Assembly (NCBI GenBank): GCA_025331435.1
Contig: JAIWNI010000048.1
Span: 1 to 64,000, forward strand
DNA length: 64,000 bases
Origin: Choanephora cucurbitarum
Taxonomy: Eukaryota; Mucoromycota; Mucoromycetes; Mucorales; Choanephoraceae
Direction of reading: 5' to 3'
The notes under the pieces are model-generated. The model searched no databases. It saw only the letters and a program-made list of their open reading frames with translations, and was not told the DNA's origin. Shown in pieces: positions 36,933 through 47,933 of this stretch. The position numbers and the translations under genes were made by a program. The number at the start of each line of letters is the position of its first letter. The first letter of the stretch is position 1.

Positions 36933-38199
36933 CTATTCGTTTATGCAGGTATCGACAGATGCTTGTTGTTCACCATTTTCTTCCTCTTGCTTTAGCTTCT
37001 TGGCTATAGCCTTCTCCTTAGCTTCAGCATGTCTTTTCTTATCTTTTGCTGATTGCTCCTTTCTCTTTTCAGGTGTATTATCATCAGTTTCAGGAAGCTT
37101 AGGTCGAATGTGAGGTTGGCATCTCCAATAAGCATACTTGCGAATGCCGTTTTCATCAACTTCGCCCTGTTCTTCCTCCCCTTTTTCTTCAATAACCTTC
37201 AATACATCCTCTTTCAATTCAGCGACCACTTGCAAGTAGTCATCTAATGTACGTGCTTTTCCCAACTGAGCTCTTTTTTCTACATGGTGGGGTAATGTTG
37301 GGTGCAAGATTTTGAATAAATGAGCCTTGATTGCACTTCCACCTGTCTTGACTGTGCGACAGATATCGAGGTATTCTTGAGCAATGTCAAAAGTATAAGG
37401 AGGAAACTTTTGATCCTTTGAGAAGATGGTAGGGTTATAGAGACTGCCTTCAGCTGTCATAACAGCATCAGCACCTGTGTAACTCATGCATCGTTCAAAG
37501 TCTTCATAATACAGAATGTTGCCATTGGCTACCACAGGGATCTTCAGCGCTTGCTTGACAGCCTTGATTTTATCCCAATCGGCTATGCCTGTATTTTGTC
37601 CCTTTTGTTCTCTTAACCGACCATGTACTGTAAGCATTTGTGCACCTGCAGCCTCGATCATTTTGGCATATTCAACTGTCTTTTCAACTGTAGGAAAGCA
37701 CCGGATTTTGACAGTGATAGGCACAGCCAATTCTTTGTGCAGAAGGCTAACCATCTTGGCGATCAAATCCCATTCATCTTGCAAAAATGATCCATAATGT
37801 CCTTTTTTGGCAATGCCTTGAGGACAACCGAGATTCAAATCGACAGCATCACAATCGTTCTCTACTAATTTGGCTGCTCTCAAGAGAGTTTCAGGGTCAT
37901 TGGCACAAAACTAAAGCTATGTTACAACCAAGAACATCGGAAATCAAATTTGGATATTGTACCTGAACAATCAGAGGTCTGTCTTGCTCGTTTGTTGAAA
38001 ATTGTTCGTCTCTGTATTTCTTGCTCTCACCAAAAAGTCGAGCATGGAACATAGGGGTCACACAAACATTGGCACCATATCTTCTTGTCAAAATTCTGAA
38101 AGCAAGCTCTGATTGATCGACCATTGGAGCCAAAATGGTCTTGGGTGACTTCAAAGTGTTCTTAAAGAAATCATATCCTTCAAGCTTCATAGGTGCCAT
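36933..38199 (-). CDS. DUS1: tRNA-dihydrouridine synthase, Dus1 type
   Basis: FMN enzyme that reduces U16/U17 to dihydrouridine in tRNA. Two exons (38199-37963 and 37910-36933) give 404 residues. The TIM-barrel has all Dus signatures: [13 protein letters not shown] near the N-terminus, [10 protein letters not shown], the catalytic-loop Cys in [19 protein letters not shown], then [21 protein letters not shown] and [16 protein letters not shown] helical domain and a Lys/Glu-rich tail (about the last 60 residues) follow. [13 protein letters not shown] with IRCF and AEGSLYNP is the Dus1 combination rather than Dus2, 3 or 4. The tail lies very close to the convergent Rsa4 gene, so transcripts may overlap at the 3' ends. 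Confidence 0.95.
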
Positions 38200-41150
38200 G
38201 TTGATGCTAGATAAACAAAAAGGGAGAGATACACACACAAAAAAAAGTTTGAGTTCTATTTCAATTAAAGCAAGTCACTCAAGTGCTCTTCTGTAAATCA
38301 AAACCAATCAATCATTATTTATTATGAGCCAATAAATGAAGAGGATCAAAAAAATTTACTGTAAATTAGCCATAGTTTGCAAGTCGAAAAGGCGAGAGCT
38401 TGATTGAACTAATCTCAATAACAAATAAGGTTGGAAGAGGTTTAACGCAAGTTTTCTATTACGATTGGTCTTTTTTGTCGGTGCAAATGTCTTAATATTG
38501 ATCTCTAAAGACCGGTTTATCACATTGCTATCTATCAAACTTCAAGACTAAATAATAAAAAACCAACTTACTTTTGATAGAGTTAAGAAGCAAATCGACT
38601 TGTGGTATCAAAAAGAATTAACATAGTAATTACTTTTATTTAAGCACATCAGGTTTTTCTTCAAGCTTTGTATGCTAAAAGAATGAGCATACTCTCAAAT
38701 CAAGGCACAACTATACACTATCTGACACTGCCCAATGAAAACACATAACCAGCATGTTGTTTTGTTACACACTGATGTTTGCATATGTATATCTTTGAAT
38801 CTCAATAACTAATCAAGTATATCTTTGTTTTTAGAAACTCCATGCATATAATCTGGAAAAAAAAGGCAAAACCCTAAACCTGTTTTTTTTTCACAGAATA
38901 GATTCATAATGAAATTAAGAAGATCAGTAACACTAACATCTCCTTATATTATGCAGCTGCAGATGATAAAGAACATAAATTCGATCTTGAGAAAGGACTT
39001 GATCAGCCAAGTAGAAGGCCATAAACAAACTGCTGTACTCTATTATCAGCTATACAGTGTCCTTTTTGTTGTTACTATCTTTCCTAATAAATCACTCATC
39101 TGATTGTTTCTAATAATATCTATTATTGTGTTTACAACCATGTAAGTTTCTTTTTATAACTTTCTTCTGAGAAACAAAGAATCTTAAGTAAAGAAGTTCT
39201 CTAACCAAGCAAAGGGAATCCAGGATATATTCATGCAACAGAAAAAGAAAGATTATAAGACTAAGGCTGGACTATTCCTTGTTTGAGGGCGATTCTAAAC
39301 ATGTTTGTCTGAGTTGTTGCAAGCATTGAATCAACTGTGCAAATTACAGTGATTTTCCAAATTTCAAAAGAATTCGAACTGAATAACAACTGAAATGTAT
39401 TGTCGTTGTACCTTTTTATGAAAAGTTAAGTTTTAATTAGTGATTGGAAGATGGGCCAATTAGAATTAGGGGTAAATGTTACAACATAGTCTAGGTTTGG
39501 TTGATATGGAATGTACATGAGGTCTAACAAAATCCACTGTCATATACCTGAATTAGTTTATATCAGCGCCATTCATAAATACTGCAGATGCTTTCATTCA
39601 GATGATCCATCAACTGCATGTTTATGAATTCGACTGTTTACAAAGTGTTTTATGGTACCTGAATCTGAGAGATCATGTGGCAACGTTTACTAACAATGGC
39701 TGATTCTATGACGACTGTATGTTGTGCTACATTATGTGACAGATCATATAAAATTCGAGAGGCAAAATTTTGTTTTGGCATGGAAATGTACAGCAAATAA
39801 CAATTTCTTTTTGGAGAAATTAAATGCATCCTTCTGCATAAAATAGCTCTTTCGGTCCGAAAGAATTTCTTTTTATATGAAGAAACTGATTCAGATAATT
39901 TGTATCTTTCTTTTTTTTTTTTGGGTTGCGTTCGATAGTTTATAAATAAGAAAATAGTATGTAGAAGTCCTTGAGTTAAAACGCTTTCATAGTTGAAACA
40001 TTGAATCCTCCTCCTTTTTTTTTTCATATCAACCATACAAGAAAATAGAAACAGAAGGAAGATGATTATTGAAAGGGACCTAATTAAGCAAAGACAGATG
40101 TTCCCCGACAGTTTTGATATAGACGCATTAGGTTGCGAGTGTGATGGAATAACTTTGAGTTTGAACTTGTGGTTCCCTTTGACGGTTTCAAGATTAAAAT
40201 AGATCAAACGGTAAAGATACAGTTCAATACTCGATAATACTTTTTTGCATTGAATCGGGATTGTTCAGGTTACACGGTTTGCGGTAGATCAGCAAGTTAC
40301 TTTTTTATTTATGATAGACAACGAATGAAAACATAACTTTATACGCTTCAAATCGTATCCATGGTAACAGGCTATATCTTGGTTACCCTTTTATCTTATC
40401 AAACTTCCATTTTGATGCATTAGTTTTCAAGGCGCAAGAAAACCCCCTGTTACTCTCTGCTAAACACAAGTTGTTAACTGTTCACATATGCACATACATG
40501 TACTCACTGTTGTTTCTCTTTCTCTCTTTCGTCATTGTCTATTGACTGACAAGAAAGCATTTTTTAACCCCCCTTAGAAAGACATGATTGGTTAAACTAT
40601 CTGGACATAATTCTTGCCTTCTCTGCATAATAATACTCAACAAAGAACTTAATAGTCTTTCTTTAAGAGATAAGGAAGTAATGGTATTAAGCGAAAATGC
40701 TGAATTATGCATCTCAACAAACAAAAAAGTAAAATAACAACAACAATAATCATAATACAGCTTAAGACTATAGAAGAAAATTAGTGTTCACATGATTGTA
40801 CATGACAATAGTTAGGGAAAGGGAAACCTAAAGTTTATAAACAGGATGTCAGAATGAAAGAAAAATGAAGAAGGAAAAGGAGGGGAGAGAGAATAGGTAG
40901 TGTAAGACGGAGAAGAGATAGGAAGGGGAGGAATAGTAAAGAGAGAGGAGGGGGGAAGAAAGTCAAGATCATAAGGGCAATAGTCGAGGGACTTCTTTCT
41001 TACCAAGAACAGAACAATGTCTGCTTACAAATGCACTTGAACCGAGTAAACAAAAGGACAGAGCTAAAGAGGAAGAGGGGGTGTGTGTGTTACTTATATA
41101 TGAGTCTGCAACTTATTTTGTTTTACTCTTCTTGTTTCGAACGTTACAAT

Positions 41151-41180
41151 CTTCAAACACGTACACTTCAAACACGTACA
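41151..41180. repeat. Perfect 15-bp tandem duplication
   Basis: CTTCAAACACGTACA occurs twice in direct succession (41151-41165 and 41166-41180), followed by a partial third unit, ATCAAACGTA. It lies in a gene-poor stretch and looks like a simple local duplication. Confidence 0.9.
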
Positions 41181-41774
41181 ATCAAACGTATGTATTTGTA
41201 TGTAGAATCATCTTTTCTTAACAGAACAAATAGAGTGTACATATTTGTACAGCTTTGATAAAAAAAAAGTAACAGTCTTGGCAATAATGTTGTATATTTC
41301 TCTCATTTTACTAGAAAAAAAAAGGCACATATAAAAATAAAGGGCGTAGAGTATGTCATGACTTATGCATTTGTGCACAATGAAGCATGATTAAGGAAGG
41401 GGATGAATAATGTAGCCTAAGATCATATCACACAATTAGGATGTAAAAGATGATAAAATTGCTATAATTACAACATTTTTTCTCTTTAAGCGATAATGTG
41501 GCAAAACATTAAAAAAAGCAGGCAAACAAACAAGAAACGATGTCTACAAGGCAAGATCGACCTTCTTTAGGAGTTGTTTCTCTATTCTTTTATCAGATAA
41601 GAAAGAAGGCGTAAAGACCATAGAGTCAAATCATTTTAAAGACACCTGGTTATAGTCATGATGATCACTATTTCATTTAGTTATAGGCTATATTAGATTT
41701 AACTTTTTTTATCAAAAATTTCTTATAGGGATAAAGATCTCCTTTTATTTCCATTGAATTCTTTTGCTTATTGT

Positions 41775-41788
41775 CCCCCCCCCCCCCC
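41775..41788. repeat. Fourteen-base poly-C run
   Basis: This is the longest homopolymeric C run in the window. Shorter C runs occur at 11159-11168 and 43992-44002. Such runs are prone to length error in sequencing. Confidence 0.9.
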
Positions 41789-42239
41789 TCCTTCTTCCTT
41801 TTTGAATTGGAAACGAGGCAAGTCTTCCAACTATGTCATCAACTCACATTGAATAGCACTTAAACTGGTCAAAAACATTGTCTCTCTTCTGATAGACATC
41901 CTTTTCCCCTCTCTCTATGCGAGTATAGCTCAAAGGCGATCCAACCCCCTTTTTTTATAATACTTTTAAAAAAATATTGCTCCTCTCTCTCACTTCCCCC
42001 CCTCACTTGTTCACTCCCCCCAAAAAATACACACACACACACAAAAAGAGTACAAGAGATGCAGCTAGTCATTTTTTTTTCTATTTTACTTTTCTTCTTG
42101 TTCTTTAAAAAGTAAAAGATAAACATATAAACAAAAACCTAAAAAAGAGATGTGCATAAAAGATAGATTTCTGCGGAAACCTCTTTTTTCTTCCCCTTCT
42201 TCCACACCTTCACTCTTTTTTGGTTTATTCAAGCTAGCC

Positions 42240-43949
42240 ATGAACGAATCAAGGCTGAAGACGAATTCCTCTTTGGCTAGCGAGTTGACATTACCCAATA
42301 GCCCATCTAACCTCAACAGAAAACAGACATTTTCACCCTCAGTCTATACTGAAAAGTCTGCTACCATTGCAGGCAATCAAGACAGCAAATCAAAAAAGCT
42401 TTTCAGCTCAGCCAAAAGGATCTTCTGGGCACTATTTCTAAAGTACTGGTTCTTACTTGGACTTGCAATTGCTATCATCCTAGCCATCTTCTTCCCAAAT
42501 GTTGCCAGAAAAGGAGGATATATCCGTGCAGAGTATTCGATCAAGTGGGGTAAAAAAAATTTTTTTTGATCTTGTTTTCTTTACTGATGGATCTATGATT
42601 AGGTGCTGTTATTATCATCTTTTTAATATCGGGTCTATCGCTTCGTACAAAAATCCTTGCTCAGACAATCTTACGTGTTCGACTCCACTTTTTAATTCAA
42701 ATCATTAATTTAATCATCATCCCATTTACTGTGTTTGGACTAGTACTGTTGTTCTTTAAGTTGCACATGAACATCAACTCTCTTTTACTGGTGGGCGTTG
42801 TCATTGCTGCCAGTACACCTACAACAGTATCATCCAATGTAGTCATGACAAAAAATGCCAATGGAAACGAAGCTTCAGGTACGATAGACAAGACTTTTAG
42901 GGACTTCAACAATCGATTAAAGAAGTCTAATTGCAAGAGAAACAAAGCTAACCTTCTTAATTTTGTATTACTTTTTGTATTATTTGACGATTTTAATTTC
43001 AGCATTGATGAATGCTGCTTTGGGAAATGTACTCGGCATCTTTGTGTCTCCAGCTCTTGTGTCAGCATTTCAAGGACCCTTATTGTCTGCCACACCTGAA
43101 GATGAAAGTGCGGCTCAAGCAGGTGGTTCAGTTGACTTTGTACAAGTATTGAAACAGTTAGGTGTCACTGTATTAGCACCTCTTGTAGTTGGACAGATCA
43201 TTCAATGGTTTTTCACAGAAGCAGTAGCCAAGTTAAAAGTAAAATGCCGATTATCAGATGTTAGCAGTTTTATGCTTTTAACTATGGTGTGGTCAGTCTT
43301 TTCTGATGCTGTCTATTCTGGATCATTTGCAGCTGTACACGCAAAAGACATTGCTGCTGTAGCTATCTTGAATTTTGGTTTCTATATTCTTTTCTCTTTA
43401 CTATGTCTCGTTTTAGCCAGATTGCCTTTACCGCGGTTCATCAAAACACCTAGTATTGTCAAACGATTGCGCTATTCTCGAGAAGACACAGTGGCTATCA
43501 TGGTAAGTTTCTAATACCTCCCATCCCCTTTTTGTCCTTCTTTCTGCTCTATACCCTTAATTTCATGCACAAGTGCGATGCACATTTCAACCTACAAAGA
43601 TACATGTAACTCATTCTGATAAAACCTCTTATAGTACTGTGGCGCAACAAAAACGGTGGCAATGGGTGTCCCACTAATCAATGTGCTATATCAAAACGGT
43701 GATCCTGGTACTGTAGGAGTCTTGTCAACACCATTATTGCTTTACCATGTTGAGCAGTTAATTTTGGGCAACATCGAAGTTGAATTGCTTAAACGTTGGG
43801 TTAAGCGAGGAAAGGTAGAAGAACCCGAAGAGGACCACAACATATCAAATGATGAGGAAGCAATCACAGGCGGAATAAGTCAGAGTGATTTCACTCAAGT
43901 TGCTTCACCCTCGGAACCTTATAGGCATTCACATTCACCAATGCCTTGA
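42240..43949 (+). CDS. RCH1: RCH1/SLC10A7-like solute transporter (bile-acid/sodium symporter superfamily)
   Basis: Plasma-membrane regulator of calcium homeostasis in yeast (Rch1) and of calcium and glycosylation in animals (SLC10A7). Four exons (42240-42549, 42603-42878, 43003-43502, 43635-43949) give 466 residues. A disordered Ser-rich N-terminus of about 60 residues precedes roughly ten membrane spans. Landmarks are KYWFLLGLAIAIILA (first span), FLISGLSLRT, VVIAASTPTTVSSNVV with NGNEASALMNAALGN (the crossover region) and YCGATKTVAMGVPLI, which is diagnostic for this branch. The tail is acidic and Ser-rich. An in-frame ATG at 42150 would add 30 residues; I preferred 42240. The membrane topology count is approximate. 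Confidence 0.93.
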
Positions 43950-44394
43950 AAAAAAAGTTGCTATCTTATTACTAAATTTCTTATTACTCTTCCCCCCCCC
44001 CCTCTTAATCTAGAAACCACTCTACCTCTTTTCATTTTCTTCATCTTTCGTATGGCTCTCTCATACTCACACATATATTCTCTCTCTTTTCATTTACATC
44101 TCTAACCATATTCTATAAGGTTTATTTCTGTACAATCATTAAATAAAGTGGCATTAAGCCAATCTCTGTGAACAAACATATTTGTCTATTTTGAAAAGTT
44201 TTGAATACATTTAACACGAGTGTCAATGTTTAAGACAATTAATATACTTTACACACATTTTCATCCCCCTTGTGCTGCGAATTTCGAAATCCGTCGTTAC
44301 AGCGGGAAAAAAAGAGAGAGACAGGATAGCTTAGCATGTCATATATATATTTTTTTCTTTTTCTTTACTATTTTACTGTCAAAAATAAATAAAA
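43950..44394. other. Intergenic region between RCH1-type and COA6 genes
   Basis: About 445 bases. An eleven-base C run is at 43992-44002. AATAAA near 44145 fits the upstream gene's poly(A) signal. No additional gene is visible. Confidence 0.5.
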
Positions 44395-44722
44395 ATGACA
44401 GAATCAAAGCCTCCTACCCGAGAAGAAAGAAAGCGCTGCTGGTTTGTGCGCGACCAATACTTTGGTTGCCTTGACAAACTTAACATAAATGACCCTACCG
44501 TAGTTGACAAAAACCCCGAAAAAGCAACAGAGTGTCTTACACTAAAGAAGGGTTATGAAGAAGGTTGTATGGCCAGTTGGGTAATCATTGGAAGCTCAAT
44601 TGAATGTATGCATAAATTGACATATGTACATTTTATAGGTTGAATACTTTAATAAACGTCGTGTATTGGACTTACGGCAGAAACAATACTTGGAATTGTC
44701 TCAGCAGCAAGCAGCAAAATAA
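44395..44722 (+). CDS. COA6: Cytochrome c oxidase assembly factor COA6
   Basis: Mitochondrial intermembrane-space protein that helps deliver copper to the Cox2 subunit of cytochrome c oxidase. Two exons (44395-44580 and 44639-44722) give 89 residues. It has the twin-cysteine pattern of the family: Cys15-x9-Cys25 (C-WFVRDQYFG-C) and Cys47-x10-Cys58, with the conserved W16 and REERKRCW lead-in. After the second pair comes W-V-x-Y-F-x-x-R, also typical. The protein has no cleavable presequence, as expected for Mia40-dependent import. It lies far from the copper-fist gene, so no operon-like link should be assumed. Confidence 0.95.
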
Positions 44723-45809
44723 GGCCATTGTGTACTTTGTATACACACACACACACTCAAGGAATGCGCAAACAAGTTACTTGCCTTTACATTAAAAAAA
44801 AAGCGAGAAAAATCATGCGTCAGATCATGACAAGAAAGATAACAATAAAAAAAAGAGTTTAGATGCATTGTTCCTTGAATTACATGTTTTCTTCAAGTTT
44901 ATGCACATATTTCTATCTTCATTTCTAAAGCTTCAACACTAAATAGAAAAAGGCTCTCTCCCCTTTCTTTCTTTTGGTAATTTCAACTTGTCTCTAAAGA
45001 AGATTAATTGGGAATGTGTACAGACTCATATTTTGATTTAGTGAGAGACATATTCCTCTCGCGTTTATGAAAAAAAATATTATTTGTGATAACAAATTGA
45101 TCTAATTATACTATTCTGGTCATTGCATATACTCTTTTTTCTTCTCTTTCCCTTGTCATTTATGTACAAGATCCGGGACAAGATGTGCCTATCAAATAGA
45201 CTTATTGCATAAAGCGGAGGACCGTGCGACTGTCAACAAATAGGTAGCCAGGACAAGAAAGACTATTTTTTTCAAAGCCCTAAGCTGACAATATTTGTTT
45301 GACAATGAAGTTAGGAAAGCAATTATCAATATTCTGCTTGAATTAATATAGACCTACCATATGAGAATCATTGCTGATAGTAGTTGCTTGATACATAAAA
45401 AAATGTTTTTTTATTGAAAATTATCCCTTTCCATTTAATAAACGCGCCCCAGGACAGACCCAAGTAAGTTCTTGAGGATATCATTACAAAGCTTCTATCA
45501 GATGTAAATTATGAACCTTACATTGGGGATGTATACAAGTGGAATTCAAGAAAATAGAAAGCCTCTCCAAATATCTATATTATAGCAAAATAGACTAAAA
45601 TCGTACGCTAGAAAGATATCAATGTACAAAAGCTCTATCAAGCACTTCTAAACAAATACAGCTCAACAAAGAAAAAGAGTTGAAAAGCAACAAATGGAGA
45701 ATACTTGGTAGCGAAAAACAAAATCCGCTAAATAAAAAAAAGTTCGACTTTATGCTCTTTTGATTCTTGTTCTTTTCAACAGACAAAAAAAAAAGGAGAG
45801 CACAGAAAC
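44723..45809. other. Intergenic region between COA6 and OTU-protease genes
   Basis: About 1.1 kb. There is a short AC microsatellite just after the COA6 stop (about 44741-44756). The rest is A/T-rich, with an A-rich leader directly before the OTU-protease ATG. I see no gene. Confidence 0.5.
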
Positions 45810-46974
45810 ATGACAGATCACACCGAGATCCTTACCTTATCCTTAGAGGAACTTGAGGAGAGACACAAAACAGAACAAAAGAAATTGACAGACAAAATCA
45901 TTGGTTTGCGCAAAAGTGTACCAAAAAGTGACAAGAGAAAAAAGCGCGAAGTAGCTTCGAAAATAGCAGACCTCGAATATGAGCTCAAAAAGAAGCAAGA
46001 TGAAGAGCTTCGCGTATTAAAAGCTAAAGAAGCTGGTCTGGATCCAAATGAGCCAGAGGTATAGCCTAGATGTACTTTTCTCTTTTCACTTTTTATAGAG
46101 CAAGTGTCACAATAGTAACATATATATATATAAGCCTGAACAAGACGATGGCATTTCTTTAGATCGCTTAAATGAGTTGAGTCTTCAAGAAGAGAAAGTT
46201 AAAGAAGAAACCAGCCAAAAACAACAACAGCAGCAGCAACCAAAGGCTAAAAAAGTCAATAAAGCTAGACAAAGAATTGAAAAAAGAAATGCAGAAATGG
46301 AACGTTTGCGACAAGAAGCTGAGAAAGAAGCCGAGAATCAAGTAGACATGGCTGTTGTAGAAACAGAAGCCATCCAAAAGCTGTTGGAGCCAATGCATTT
46401 GAGAATTAAGCAGGTTACAGCTGATGGTCACTGGTAATTCTTTTTTTTAATGGTAAAAGAAAATCTGCTATTACTTACACCTATCATTTCAGTTTGTATA
46501 ATGCATTTGCAGATCAATTGAAAACACGATATGACGATAATGTCAGTTACAAGGACCTCAGAAAAGCAGCAGCAGATTATATGCGCAAAAATCCTGACGA
46601 CTTTACGCCCTTTTTGTACCTTGAAGATGGTGATTTTAATAAATATTGCAATGATATTGAAAATACCGCTTGTTGGGGTGGCCAATTAGAAGTAATCAGA
46701 AAAAAAAACAGCACACTATCCAAGTTGCTTACTAATCAATTGAAATAGATTCTTGCCTTAGCAAAGTCCAAGCAGGTGCCAGTGGATATTGTTCAGTATG
46801 GAGGTCCTACTATTCGCATCTGCGAGGATGAGTATCCTAGTAAATCACCTATCAAATTGTCGTAAGTACACTTGTCAAACTCTATTCGGAGCTGAAATCT
46901 GATTGCATTTTGTTAGTTACCATAAGCATCTGTACTCATTAGGTGCGCATTACAATTCTCTAGCTGACCAATAA
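45810..46974 (+). CDS. OTU-domain deubiquitinase, OTUD6B type
   Basis: Cysteine protease that cleaves ubiquitin chains; the OTUD6 group acts on translation factors and proteasome assembly. Five exons (45810-46058, 46135-46433, 46493-46691, 46749-46861, 46917-46974) give 305 residues. The N-terminal half is a charged coiled coil (for example LEELEERHKTEQKKLTDKI). It also has a Gln run after residue 100 and a basic stretch. The OTU domain begins near 165. Catalytic Cys183 is in DGHCLYNAF, split by the second intron. Catalytic His298 is in LGAHYNSL at the very C-terminus. The catalytic Asp180 sits in the same DGHC motif. Length and coiled-coil plus OTU order match OTUD6B. Confidence 0.94.
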
Positions 46975-47138
46975 AATGTCTCCATTTGCTTGTCTTTTGT
47001 CCATTCAACTGCTTTTATTTTTGCGTAATTTTTCATCAAGTAGATCCGATCTGATTATAAATAACCTGCCAGAGGAAGCAAAGAAAGGATTGCTTTTTCT
47101 TTTTCTATCATATCCTTTTCACATAAACTTACTTTAAC

Positions 47139-47806
47139 ATGACCATTGATGCTCTCGACAAAGCTACTTTTGCTGCCGGTTGTTTCTGGGGCGTTGAACA
47201 CATCTTTAACAAGTACTTCAAGGAACTTGGTATTGTAACAAGAGTAGGCTACATGGGCGGTGAACTTGAGGATCCTACCTACAAGCAAGTCAAGACGGGT
47301 ACTACCAACCATGCTGAAGTTTGTGAAATTCTTTTTGATCCTTCAAAAGTATCCTTTGAGACATTAGTCGAATTCTTTTACAAAATGCACGGTAAGTTTG
47401 ATAGCACAATCTAAATCAGAAGCAAATAACTGGAAAGAAAAGAGTGCTGAATGATGGCTTTTATGATAGATCCTACCACATTGAATGCTCAAGGCCCTGA
47501 AGACATCGGTACTCAATACCGTTCTGCTATCTTTTACCACACTGATGAGCAAAAATCTATTGCCGAAAAAGTAACAAAAGAAGTGCAAGAAAAGCATTAT
47601 CCCGAAACCAAGATTGTAACTGAAATCACTCCTGCTGCCAAGTTCTACAATGCTGAGGAATATCATCAATTCTACTTGGAAAAGAACCCAGAGGGCTATG
47701 CTGTAAGTATACTTTTTCCAAAGGACGAAAAAAACCAACCAAGCCACACAATATTAATAATTAAATATTTTTCTCTTAGTGCCCCACACATTACCTTCGT
47801 TGGTAG
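47139..47806 (+). CDS. MXR1: Peptide methionine-S-sulfoxide reductase MsrA
   Basis: Repairs oxidised methionine in proteins using thioredoxin. Three exons (47139-47391, 47470-47702, 47780-47806) give 170 residues. Catalytic Cys15 lies in AAGCFWGVEH. RVGYMGG, NHAEVCEILFDP, the [22 protein letters not shown]-like region (here with E before DIGTQYRS) and the YHQFYLEKNP block follow. The last exon encodes only eight residues, C-P-T-H-Y-L-R-W, and so supplies the likely resolving cysteine, Cys163. No targeting peptide is visible, so it is presumably cytosolic. The start is 164 bases after the OTU-protease stop on the same strand, and its stop is 127 bases from that of the convergent TFIIIC gene. 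Confidence 0.96.
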
Positions 47807-47818
47807 AAAAAAAAAAAG

Positions 47819-47842
47819 CCAAAACCAAAACCAAAACCAAAA
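47819..47842. repeat. (CCAAAA)4 hexanucleotide repeat
   Basis: Four exact CCAAAA units lie 12 bases after the MsrA stop codon, in the short space between two convergent genes. Confidence 0.9.
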
Positions 47843-47933
47843 GCTTGTGATATATCTCAACATATACATATTTATTCCCTTTCATTTCCATTTTGTATCA
47901 TAATTCAACATTTACACACATACACATAGACCA

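Larger units (their letters stand above)
38200..42239. other. Gene-poor intergenic region
   Basis: About 4 kb without a supportable gene. A 185-codon minus-strand frame at 39650-40207 is Lys/Phe/Ser-rich and domain-free. A 15-bp tandem repeat is at 41151-41180, a 14-base C run at 41775-41788 and an AC run near 42029. The last 250 bases are the leader region of the RCH1-type gene. Confidence 0.5.

Noticed and set aside
39650..40207. 185-codon open frame on the minus strand
   Set aside because: Composition is dominated by Lys, Phe, Ser and Ile from A/T-rich sequence. There is no domain, no splice pattern and no promoter features; chance is likely in 4 kb of A/T-rich DNA.
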